From contig CAZZLQ010000037.1 of assembly GCA_964655245.1 (NCBI GenBank), positions 1 through 25,501 of the forward strand: a stretch of DNA of 25,501 nt, given 5' to 3'. Shown here one piece after another: positions 8,279 through 14,382 of this stretch (the first letter of the stretch is position 1; every line of letters starts with the position of its first letter). The position numbers were made by a program, and so were the translations under genes. The notes under the pieces were generated by a model. It saw nothing but the letters and a program-made list of their open reading frames with translations. It searched no databases and was not told the origin of the DNA. This DNA comes from JBEIHI01 sp964655245. GTDB lineage: Bacteria; Bdellovibrionota; UBA2394.

Positions 8279-10399
8279 TTACTGGCTGGCCATTCTAAAT
8301 GTTTTAAACTTTTTGATACTTCCGTAAGCCTGAGGCGCGTCGGAAACGGGAAACGCCGGAGGGTTGATGGTGTTCATCAGCCGCTGATCATAATAGTAAC
8401 GGCTGGAGTATCCTCTAAATCCAGAAGACAGCAGCCCGGTTGTCTGGTCCTTGAATTCCGAGATGCCCCCGAAAAACTTGATGTTTCCCTTGTTAGGCGC
8501 GGTCGAGTAGTTCAAAACGCCAAAGCCACAGCCGCGACGCGATTCCGTGTTTGATCCGCAGCCCATACCGGTTGCTGAGTTAAGTGCAGCAGAATTTCCA
8601 GCGTAGATTGCCGCATGAAGATTGATGTTGTCGGGCGCACTCGTTGCAGCATTGTAGGGTGCACTGGTGTAAATGTAGACATTTCTCTGAGTCGACATGA
8701 TTCCCAAAATTGTTTGCGAATCGGGAGAGATTCGAGCTGAAATGTTTGGGTTCGTCGGACTGATGGACGATCCAGTGACGGGCCCATAGGGATTAGCGAC
8801 TGCTTGAGTTCCCACATTTCCAGATGCATCAGCAGTAACATACTCTGCGTCTTCATATTGAAGATCGTTGACGATGTTCACGTCCTTCACGGCCGAGATT
8901 GTCAGGGCAAAGTCAGCGGCAACGGCTGGACGTGTTCGACTCTCTCCGCCAAGTTTGCTGATGGCTCCGCTGACATGAACATTGCCATTGATGCGCCCAT
9001 TGAGAACGGAAGGTGCTTGAGAGTAATTGCTTCCGTTGAAAACGTAGGTGACATTGCAGGGTTCATCTCCAACAAGAATGTCCTGAGTTTGATTTGAAGC
9101 CTGTGTGGCGATCACTCGCAGCCGTTGAAACTTGCAGGTGCGATGTGATTCCTGCAGCTGACTCCAGGCGGCTGCTGGAAAGTCGGATTGGCCCTTGAGC
9201 ACGTTCATGTGGACTTCAGCATCGCCTTGAACGTAAACGCCTCCCGTAAGAAGCTTGTCCGTGAGATTGTTAACGGGGATGTAGATCCCATTCGGAATAT
9301 TGGTCAGGGTTTGGTTGAGAGTTCCTCCTGAATGGAATTTCAGAAAGCTCTTCATCTCAGCGACAGTCGGAGCGGTATTGTTTGTGCTTGCTGTTTGAGA
9401 GGTGTCTCCCGCTGCGAGACGATGTGTATTGAATATAGTTGATGGCATGGTGATTGAGGGGTATCCGCCGATCTTTCCTTGTTCAAAAACAGGACATTGT
9501 GTGGGACAACCAGTGTAGTTTGGGGCGGAGGTATAAAGCCACTGCGCCTCTGGTGTGGCAGAAGTAAAGAGTCCCTTGAAGATAGGATGTCCATAAAAGT
9601 TCGGTCGCAGATTCACGTGCACTGGACCGCCATAAACCTCCTGAGCTTGAGCAGAGGTGTTTCCGCCCGCAAAGTAGAGGGTTCCTCCGGTTTGACTGAC
9701 GAGTGAATGCGCAAAGAGAGCCCATCTAGAAAATGGCGCTCCTCGAACCTCAATCGACAACACTCCTGAATCCTCAGCTGAGCGCATGGCAAATCGACTC
9801 TTTCCGTAGCTGCGAATCGAAATAACATACTCATACTCAAAGAGGATCCTGCGTGGATTGCTTGTGATTTCCGACTCCACCCGAAGCGGATTGAATTCAT
9901 ATTTGATCTGGTAGTAATCATCGTCAGTTTCGTCGGGATCCGTCCAGTTTGTGGGGAAGGCTGTCGCAAATGATGCAAACTCATGCGACGCTGAGAGAGT
10001 ACCAGTAGGACTGTAGGCGAGGGATGTAATCATCTGCTCTAAAAACAGGCTGGCTTCATCGAGTGAAGAGCCATTGGCATTTTGATCAGTAGCATACAGG
10101 TTATTCAGAACATCGAAGCGCTCTCCCAGGCTGGCAAGACTTGCATTTGAGTTTACAAATCGCAGCTTTCCTTGCAGAGCCACTTGTTCCATTGCCCGAT
10201 CGACTTTTTCTCGCGCCGAGGTGAGTGCGCCCTCCAGCTGAAACTGAGCGCTTGTGCCGTCGAACTGATTCATGACTGAATTGAGGAAGTTCGCCGATCG
10301 AGACATGAACATGATTGCTCCTCCAAGTGCGAGCATGATCAAAAGTGTCACAATGACGAGCGCCGATCCACTTTGCTTTGATTTTAAACCCTTCAACAT
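8279..10399 (-). CDS. Large PilX-like pilus assembly / minor pilin-like protein
   Basis: A 706-residue protein whose N-terminus, KQSGSALVIVTLLIMLALGG, resembles the PilX/GspK-type prepilin start: a short basic leader, Gly, then a hydrophobic helix that begins an extended N-terminal alpha-helix (to about residue 70). The usual Glu at mature position 5 is absent, as in some tip pilins. The rest is a long Ser/Thr/Asn/Gly-rich region with several Cys (for example TGCPTQCPVF and GMGCGSN...RRGCGFG), suggesting disulfide-linked extracellular domains. PilX proteins are commonly near 200 residues, so this is unusually large. It lies 11 bases behind the prepilin gene, with an AGAGG ribosome-binding site. 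A role as a pilus tip or adhesin subunit is inferred. Confidence 0.75.
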   Translation of the reverse strand: MLKGLKSKQSGSALVIVTLLIMLALGGAIMFMSRSANFLNSVMNQFDGTSAQFQLEGALTSAREKVDRAMEQVALQGKLRFVNSNASLASLGERFDVLNNLYATDQNANGSSLDEASLFLEQMITSLAYSPTGTLSASHEFASFATAFPTNWTDPDETDDDYYQIKYEFNPLRVESEITSNPRRILFEYEYVISIRSYGKSRFAMRSAEDSGVLSIEVRGAPFSRWALFAHSLVSQTGGTLYFAGGNTSAQAQEVYGGPVHVNLRPNFYGHPIFKGLFTSATPEAQWLYTSAPNYTGCPTQCPVFEQGKIGGYPSITMPSTIFNTHRLAAGDTSQTASTNNTAPTVAEMKSFLKFHSGGTLNQTLTNIPNGIYIPVNNLTDKLLTGGVYVQGDAEVHMNVLKGQSDFPAAAWSQLQESHRTCKFQRLRVIATQASNQTQDILVGDEPCNVTYVFNGSNYSQAPSVLNGRINGNVHVSGAISKLGGESRTRPAVAADFALTISAVKDVNIVNDLQYEDAEYVTADASGNVGTQAVANPYGPVTGSSISPTNPNISARISPDSQTILGIMSTQRNVYIYTSAPYNAATSAPDNINLHAAIYAGNSAALNSATGMGCGSNTESRRGCGFGVLNYSTAPNKGNIKFFGGISEFKDQTTGLLSSGFRGYSSRYYYDQRLMNTINPPAFPVSDAPQAYGSIKKFKTFRMASQ

Positions 10400-10410
10400 T
10401 TCTTCTACCT

Positions 10411-11550
10411 CTATTGATTTATAATCGTTGCGAAAAACGAAAGCTCCTGACGGGGGTATGAGTCAGTCTCCTCCTCTGCTGTATGAGGATTGTCATAAAC
10501 TCGGTTTGCACTCTTTGAGGATTGTGTCGATTTGATCACGATGTGCGGCGTGAGTCCTCGGATGTCCTCAAAACCATTGTTTCTTGTGTCAGATGAGAAG
10601 CTCATTTTTCGGTGATGACTTACGAAGCTTGAGTTTCCTCCCGTCAGAAAATAAAACTGAAGTCCCTCTACTTGATCAGACATGAGCTGCCATTCACCCT
10701 TTCCGATCAGCTGCTCTCCTGCTGGAGAGATTTCTCTTCGCCAGAGTCCGCCTGAATCTCCGACAGCCCATTCAACGAGCTTGATTGGATAGATGCGAGC
10801 CGATGCACTGTATCCTGCCGCACCGAGGCCAAATCGTTGATTCCATGCGCTTGTGCTCGAGCGAGCGTCGACTTGAATCTCTTGTGTGGCGTCGGAGAGG
10901 TTGACGGTTGCAAGAGCAGTTACTTGAAAGACATTGCTGAAAGTCACTCCGTCAATCTCCTCCGATACGATATAGATGCGACCGACTTGAAGAAGGTTCC
11001 CGCATTGAGGATGAGCCCAAAGTCTTTCATCTCCTGAAGCTGTGCTCAGTGATTGGCTTGGATTGGGAGTACTCTTGTGTCGAGGATTGAGTTTGCAGTT
11101 AAACGAGCCATCAAAGTCATAAGTCACAAGTCGAACGGCATCGACCGCCTTGGAAATGCTTTGCTGAGTGGTTGCGTTACTGTTCGGAAGAAAGTTGTCG
11201 AGATTGTCGAGATCTTCCTTGGACGCTCCTGGCAGCGGAGTGATTGCTCCTCTTACTTTCAAGTCTGAGCAATCTCCGGAGATAAATGTGGTTGGGGCAT
11301 TATCGTCACAGGCTGGATTCAGAGCGACAAGATTTCTAAAGTCAGCAAGCATTTGCTTTTGCAAAAGAGCTAGGCCTTCTGAGCTTTGATTGGAGACTTG
11401 CTCGTCAGCCAATCGACTCGAATTAGCTTTCAAGAAATTGATCCCCATGAGTGAGAGCAGTGATGCAAGGAGCACAGCGATCATCACTTCGACCAGGCTG
11501 AAACCCGAAGAAGAAAACCCCCTTCGAATATGACTCTTCTTACTACCCAT
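10411..11550 (-). CDS. Type IV prepilin-like protein (PilW/minor pilin type)
   Basis: A 379-residue protein with a textbook class III signal: basic leader MGSKKSHIRRGFSSSG, cleavage predicted after Gly16, mature start FSLVEVMIAV with Glu at mature position 5, then a hydrophobic helix to about residue 40. Processing by PilD-type peptidase and assembly into a pilus or pseudopilus follow from family knowledge. The C-terminal domain is long, with several Cys (NPACDD, GDCSD, FNCKLN, PQCGN), as in PilW-like minor pilins. This is the first gene of the seven-gene minus-strand run. The Shine-Dalgarno sequence before ATG 11550 is weak (GAGTTGGG). The promoter should lie in the 194-base gap up to 11744, where I see no convincing -35/-10 pair. 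Confidence 0.88.
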   Translation of the reverse strand: MGSKKSHIRRGFSSSGFSLVEVMIAVLLASLLSLMGINFLKANSSRLADEQVSNQSSEGLALLQKQMLADFRNLVALNPACDDNAPTTFISGDCSDLKVRGAITPLPGASKEDLDNLDNFLPNSNATTQQSISKAVDAVRLVTYDFDGSFNCKLNPRHKSTPNPSQSLSTASGDERLWAHPQCGNLLQVGRIYIVSEEIDGVTFSNVFQVTALATVNLSDATQEIQVDARSSTSAWNQRFGLGAAGYSASARIYPIKLVEWAVGDSGGLWRREISPAGEQLIGKGEWQLMSDQVEGLQFYFLTGGNSSFVSHHRKMSFSSDTRNNGFEDIRGLTPHIVIKSTQSSKSANRVYDNPHTAEEETDSYPRQELSFFATIINQ

Positions 11551-11744
11551 CCCAACTCAATTATGAAGCGAATGCGTCAGAAGAGAAGGGGGTGTAAACA
11601 GACGTTGGTCCAAAAGTGTCGGGGATTGCTCGGTTTTTCGATCTTTTCATACCGCAAGTTTTGCATGGCAACTGAAGTTACAAGTCCTTCCAAATCTTCC
11701 GCTTTTGGTGTGCTGCACATAGAATGATTGAGAGGGAGTCATTT

Positions 11745-11906
11745 ATGAAAATTTATATGCTGAATACTTGTCTCGCTGCCATGTTGTTTGCCGGAGTTTT
11801 TCATTTCGCTCCGCAGTATCAAGTGGTGCCATGTCCTGAGGATCAGGTCTGTGAAGACTCTGATGGATCAGGCAGTGAAGAGCCTGAAGCTCCTTGTTCA
11901 GAGTAG
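11745..11906 (+). CDS. Small exported acidic Cys-containing peptide, 53 residues
   Basis: A short ORF with a good ribosome-binding site (AGAGGGAG at about 11731-11738) placed correctly for ATG 11745. An in-frame ATG at 11724 lacks such a site. The N-terminal half (MKIYMLNTCLAAMLFAGVFHFA) looks like a signal peptide. The mature part is about 30 residues, strongly acidic, with Pro and three Cys (VPCPED, QVCEDSDG, APCSE). A terminator-like hairpin follows 14 bases after the stop, so it appears to be a separate small transcription unit between the divergent pilin operon and rmuC. I know no family for it. Coding is supported by the start signals and signal peptide, not by homology. A prokaryotic small secreted peptide or a processed lipoprotein-like product are both possible. 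Confidence 0.6.
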   Translation: MKIYMLNTCLAAMLFAGVFHFAPQYQVVPCPEDQVCEDSDGSGSEEPEAPCSE

Positions 11907-11920
11907 GGGTTAAGCGGATG

Positions 11921-11960
11921 AGGAGTCGGTGAACATTTAGCTTTTCACCGGCTCTTCATT
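11921..11960 (+). terminator. Terminator-like hairpin after the 53-residue ORF
   Basis: The arms 11921-11933 (AGGAGTCGGTGAA) and 11944-11956 (TTCACCGGCTCTT) pair over 13 positions with two G-U wobbles and a 10-base loop. The following bases (CATTT) are only moderately T-rich, so it is a weaker intrinsic terminator or an attenuator ahead of rmuC, whose ATG is 20 bases further on. Confidence 0.55.
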
Positions 11961-11976
11961 TGGCAATACTCCGGGG

Positions 11977-13200
11977 ATGTTGATTTCCGCAGTATTGCTA
12001 GGTTTCGCCTTAGGGGCCGTTGCCGGCGGATGTTTCATGCGCTGGCGCTCTCGCGAGCAAGTTGGGTTGATGGAAGAGCGATTCAAGCTGCTTCAAGACT
12101 CTACTGCTCGGATGGAGTCAACCTTCAAAGCCCTCTCCACAGATGCGCTTCAAAATAATGCAAAGTTGTTTATCGAGCTGGCTCAGGGCCAGTTCGAGAA
12201 GTTTCATGGACTAGCTCAGAAGGATCTCGACCAAAAACAGGGCGCAATTTCCGAGATGCTCAAGCCCATGCGCGAATCTCTCGATAAAGTTGATTTAAAG
12301 ATTCAAGAGCTCGATCGTTCTCGAGCCAAAACGGACGAAGCGATTGCTCAGCAAGTGAAGTATTTGCTTGAGGCTCAAAATGAACTGAAGAATGAAACGG
12401 GTCGTCTCGTGACAGCGTTGAGAGCTCCTCAGGCTCGCGGACGCTGGGGTGAGATTCAGCTTAAGCGTGTTGTTGAAATGGCAGGAATGCTTGAGCACTG
12501 TGATTTCACAACACAGGAGACTGCGCAGACGGAGGAGGGTCGTCTTCGCCCCGATCTGATTGTTCGACTGCCTGCAGGAAAGAATATCGTCGTGGATGCC
12601 AAAGTTCCCCTGCTGGCCTTTCTTGACTCTCTCGGTCTTCAAGATCCAAAGCAGAAAACCGAGAAGCTTTCTGAGCATGCTCGATACGTCCGAAGGCATA
12701 TTGAGCAGTTGGGTCGCAAGTCTTATTGGGATCAGTTCCGGCCGGCTCCAGAGTTTGTTGTGCTCTTCTTGCCCGGTGAGAACTTCTTTGCTGCTGCTCT
12801 TGAGGCTGATCCGAGCCTGATCGAGTTTGGCGTTTCTCAAAATGTCATCGTTGCCACTCCAACGACACTCATCTCTCTTCTTAGATCCGTCGCTTACGGT
12901 TGGAGACAGGAAAACTTGGCTGCGAACGCGAAGCTTGTTGGGGATATGGGGCGTGATCTTTACAAGAGGTTGGCAGATCTCAGCGGTCACTTCTTTAAAT
13001 TGGGTCGAAATCTTGAGGCTTCAGTCGATGCTTATAACAAGACAGTCGGAACTTTAGAGACTCGTGTCTTGGTTACGGCGAGAAAGTTTAAGGATCTTGA
13101 TACGACTCAGGCTTCAGTGGAGCTGTCCGCATTGGCGCCTGTGGACCAAAGCCCCAGGGCGCTTCAGGCCCCGGAGCTGCTTAATCCGAAAGATCCGTAA
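11977..13200 (+). CDS. rmuC: RmuC-family DNA recombination protein
   Basis: A 407-residue protein with the RmuC layout: an N-terminal membrane anchor (ISAVLLGFALGAVAGG, about 3-20), a long coiled-coil (about 25-140), then the conserved RmuC domain with a PD-(D/E)XK-like fold. Recognisable blocks are GRWGEIQLKRVVEMAGM, RPDLIVRLPAGKNIVVDAKV, FVVLFLPGENFFAAALE and ATPTTLISLLRSVAYGWRQ. E. coli RmuC limits inversion at short inverted repeats. ATG 11977 is the first possible ATG in frame, since a stop lies at 11938. It has no properly spaced Shine-Dalgarno, and TTG 11980 with GGGGA before it is an alternative. It converges on the DUF6607-like gene with only 4 bases between the stop codons. Confidence 0.93.
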   Translation: MLISAVLLGFALGAVAGGCFMRWRSREQVGLMEERFKLLQDSTARMESTFKALSTDALQNNAKLFIELAQGQFEKFHGLAQKDLDQKQGAISEMLKPMRESLDKVDLKIQELDRSRAKTDEAIAQQVKYLLEAQNELKNETGRLVTALRAPQARGRWGEIQLKRVVEMAGMLEHCDFTTQETAQTEEGRLRPDLIVRLPAGKNIVVDAKVPLLAFLDSLGLQDPKQKTEKLSEHARYVRRHIEQLGRKSYWDQFRPAPEFVVLFLPGENFFAAALEADPSLIEFGVSQNVIVATPTTLISLLRSVAYGWRQENLAANAKLVGDMGRDLYKRLADLSGHFFKLGRNLEASVDAYNKTVGTLETRVLVTARKFKDLDTTQASVELSALAPVDQSPRALQAPELLNPKDP

Positions 13201-13204
13201 GGCT

Positions 13205-14110
13205 TTATTGTTTGAGGTTTTGATGGATCTTGGATTTTACGATGGTCTGGAGATCTGCCGGCTGTTTGCCAGCAGAGAAATCTAAACCGAGCTGAATGAA
13301 TTCGCCGATTAATCTGCTGCTGATCAATTCAACTCGTGAGTTGCTCGCGTAGACATTCTCCCAGGTCTCATTAACCTGGTTCCAGAATTCTCTTTGGGAC
13401 TCAAGCAAGGCTCTAGCCTCGGTGCATTCCTTGTCGTCTAAGCGAATGAACCTCGTTGTCCCCGTCTCAGTTGAAATGGTTTCGGGTCCTTGGGCGCTTA
13501 AACGAACCTTACGTGCAACGAGGTACTCGTCGTAACCAAAGCTCGTGTTTCGTGCAACAAGGTCTCTCTCCATGACATCGTAGCGAAACTCAGTGGGGCG
13601 ATTGGCGAGACTTTCCCTTCGGGGCGCGGGCGCCTTGGCGGATGCTCGAAACTCCCAAGCTTCACTCTGGTTGCGGACCCATTTCCCGATGTTCTGAAAT
13701 CTCAGTGATCCATCGATCTGGAAGACTGAGTAAGACCATTCATCTTCTTTGAGCTCTCGATCGACCTTGTTCCAAATTCTCTTTTGCTCGTACTCAAAAA
13801 TGCTCTTAGGAGATCGCGTCCAGAGCTCTCTCCAGTGAATAGCGACCGAATCCGCCGAACTTTTGGGATCATCAGAGTCCTCACCGATTGAGACATGCTG
13901 CATCGAAAAGGTATCTGGTGAAATCTCCTCAAAATCGATGAACTCCTTAGCAATCACCGTGGAGTCGCTGGCGGGGACGTCATGATCAAAGAACTGATAG
14001 CGAACTTCAAAGCAGCCCGCGCGAGCTTTGATCACAGAGGTGTCAAAGCCTTCTGGGACGGGGTTGTGAGCTGTTGAGAGGCTGAGAGCCAATAAGCCAA
14101 TAAAAAACAT
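13205..14110 (-). CDS. DUF6607-like secreted protein, probably iron-regulated
   Basis: A 301-residue protein with a short signal peptide (MFFIGLLALSLSTAHN). The pattern GCFEVRYQFFD near the N-terminus, SMQHVSIG, HWRELW, YSVFQIDGSLRF, WEFRASAKAPAPRRE and a C-terminal W..V...WENVY matches my recollection of DUF6607 family proteins. I recall those from Bacteroidota and Proteobacteria, often near heme or TonB-dependent uptake genes; this is memory, not a search. The molecular function is unknown. The start ATG 14110 is preceded by AAAGAGGAT. Upstream lies a Fur-box-like palindrome inside a promoter, so expression is predicted to be induced by iron limitation. The downstream end is 4 bases from the convergent rmuC stop. 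Confidence 0.75.
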   Translation of the reverse strand: MFFIGLLALSLSTAHNPVPEGFDTSVIKARAGCFEVRYQFFDHDVPASDSTVIAKEFIDFEEISPDTFSMQHVSIGEDSDDPKSSADSVAIHWRELWTRSPKSIFEYEQKRIWNKVDRELKEDEWSYSVFQIDGSLRFQNIGKWVRNQSEAWEFRASAKAPAPRRESLANRPTEFRYDVMERDLVARNTSFGYDEYLVARKVRLSAQGPETISTETGTTRFIRLDDKECTEARALLESQREFWNQVNETWENVYASNSRVELISSRLIGEFIQLGLDFSAGKQPADLQTIVKSKIHQNLKQ

Positions 14111-14145
14111 AGTCTGTATCCTCTTTTTAATTAAAAGCCTTTTTG

Positions 14146-14175
14146 ATTATTATTGATAACTATTATCAATATCAA
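14146..14175 (-). promoter_or_regulatory. Predicted sigma70 promoter of the DUF6607-like gene
   Basis: Read on the minus strand, TTGATA (14175-14170) serves as -35 and AATAAT (14151-14146) as -10, with an 18-base spacer. The spacer is occupied by the Fur-type palindrome. The start codon at 14110 is about 35 bases beyond the -10. The match is by eye to the consensus. Confidence 0.5.
14151..14171. promoter_or_regulatory. Fur-box-like operator between divergent genes
   Basis: A perfect palindrome with 9-bp arms, TATTGATAA at 14151-14159 and TTATCAATA at 14163-14171, around CTA. Aligned with the classical 19-bp Fur box (GATAAT, GATAAT, C, ATTATC), the segment 14149-14167 agrees at about 14 of 19 positions, including ATTATC at the end and GATAA in the centre. 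It lies over the spacer of the minus-strand promoter and over the -35 and spacer of the plus-strand promoter, where a repressor would block both. Fur is the best candidate; a related metal regulator (Zur, Mur) is possible. Confidence 0.6.
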
Positions 14176-14181
14176 TATGAT
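14153..14181 (+). promoter_or_regulatory. Predicted sigma70 promoter toward the 23-codon ORF
   Basis: TTGATA (14153-14158) as -35 and TATGAT (14176-14181) as -10 with an ideal 17-base spacer. Transcription would start near 14188 and reach the terminator ending at 14360, giving an RNA of about 170 bases. The operator at 14151-14171 covers the -35 and most of the spacer. Confidence 0.5.
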
Positions 14182-14232
14182 TCATTTGATAGCGCCGGTT
14201 TCAAACTGTGCGCAAGGGTTTTCGGAGGATTG

Positions 14233-14304
14233 ATGGATTTTTTTTGGATTCACATCGCGTTGCTGATTGCGGTTCCGCTGAGTCTCATCTGGCTGAATCT
14301 CTAG
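14233..14304 (+). CDS. Candidate 23-residue hydrophobic membrane peptide (or small RNA)
   Basis: A very short ORF, ATG at 14233 and TAG at 14302, preceded by GGAGG (14224-14228) 4 bases before the start. The peptide begins MDFFWIHIALLIAVP and continues hydrophobic (LSLIWLNL), so it would form one membrane helix. It lies alone between a predicted promoter with a Fur-type operator and a strong terminator, which defines a transcription unit of about 170 bases. Two readings are possible: an iron-regulated small membrane protein, or an iron-responsive small RNA of RyhB/PrrF type in which the ORF is incidental or a second function. I know no homologue. Length alone gives little coding evidence; the ribosome-binding site and isolated unit argue for function. 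Confidence 0.45.
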   Translation: MDFFWIHIALLIAVPLSLIWLNL

Positions 14305-14330
14305 GGCTTGAAAGTGGGGAGAGTGGGCAT

Positions 14331-14360
14331 AAAAAAAGGGCCCCGTTCGGGGCCCTTTTT
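14331..14360. terminator. Strong bidirectional intrinsic terminator
   Basis: GGGCCCC (14338-14344) and GGGGCCC (14349-14355) form a perfect 7-bp GC stem with loop GTTC. Seven A precede it (14331-14337) and five T follow (14356-14360), so it works in both directions. It ends the minus-strand hppA transcript (stop at 14383) and the plus-strand small unit starting near 14188. Confidence 0.92.
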
Positions 14361-14382
14361 GCATTCAATTCTGCGGAAAATC

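Noticed and set aside
10411..11550. Type II secretion pseudopilin (GspH-K) instead of type IV pilin-like protein
   Set aside because: It cannot be excluded from the N-terminal motif alone, but no gsp genes are present and the PilX-like and PilZ neighbours favour a pilus context.
11551..11744. Possible sigma54 or sigma28 promoter for the pilin operon in the intergenic gap
   Set aside because: I looked for GG-N10-GC and sigma28-type pairs on both strands and found none with correct spacing; partial -10-like hexamers such as CATAAT lacked a matching -35.
12295..12990. Long minus-strand ORF (231 codons) opposite rmuC
   Set aside because: The rmuC frame on the other strand has clear family motifs throughout, and the antisense translation shows no domain, start signal or normal composition.
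14170..14190. ATCAATAT-type repeats beside the Fur box as a second operator
   Set aside because: They partly extend the palindrome half-site, but I see no second complete inverted repeat.
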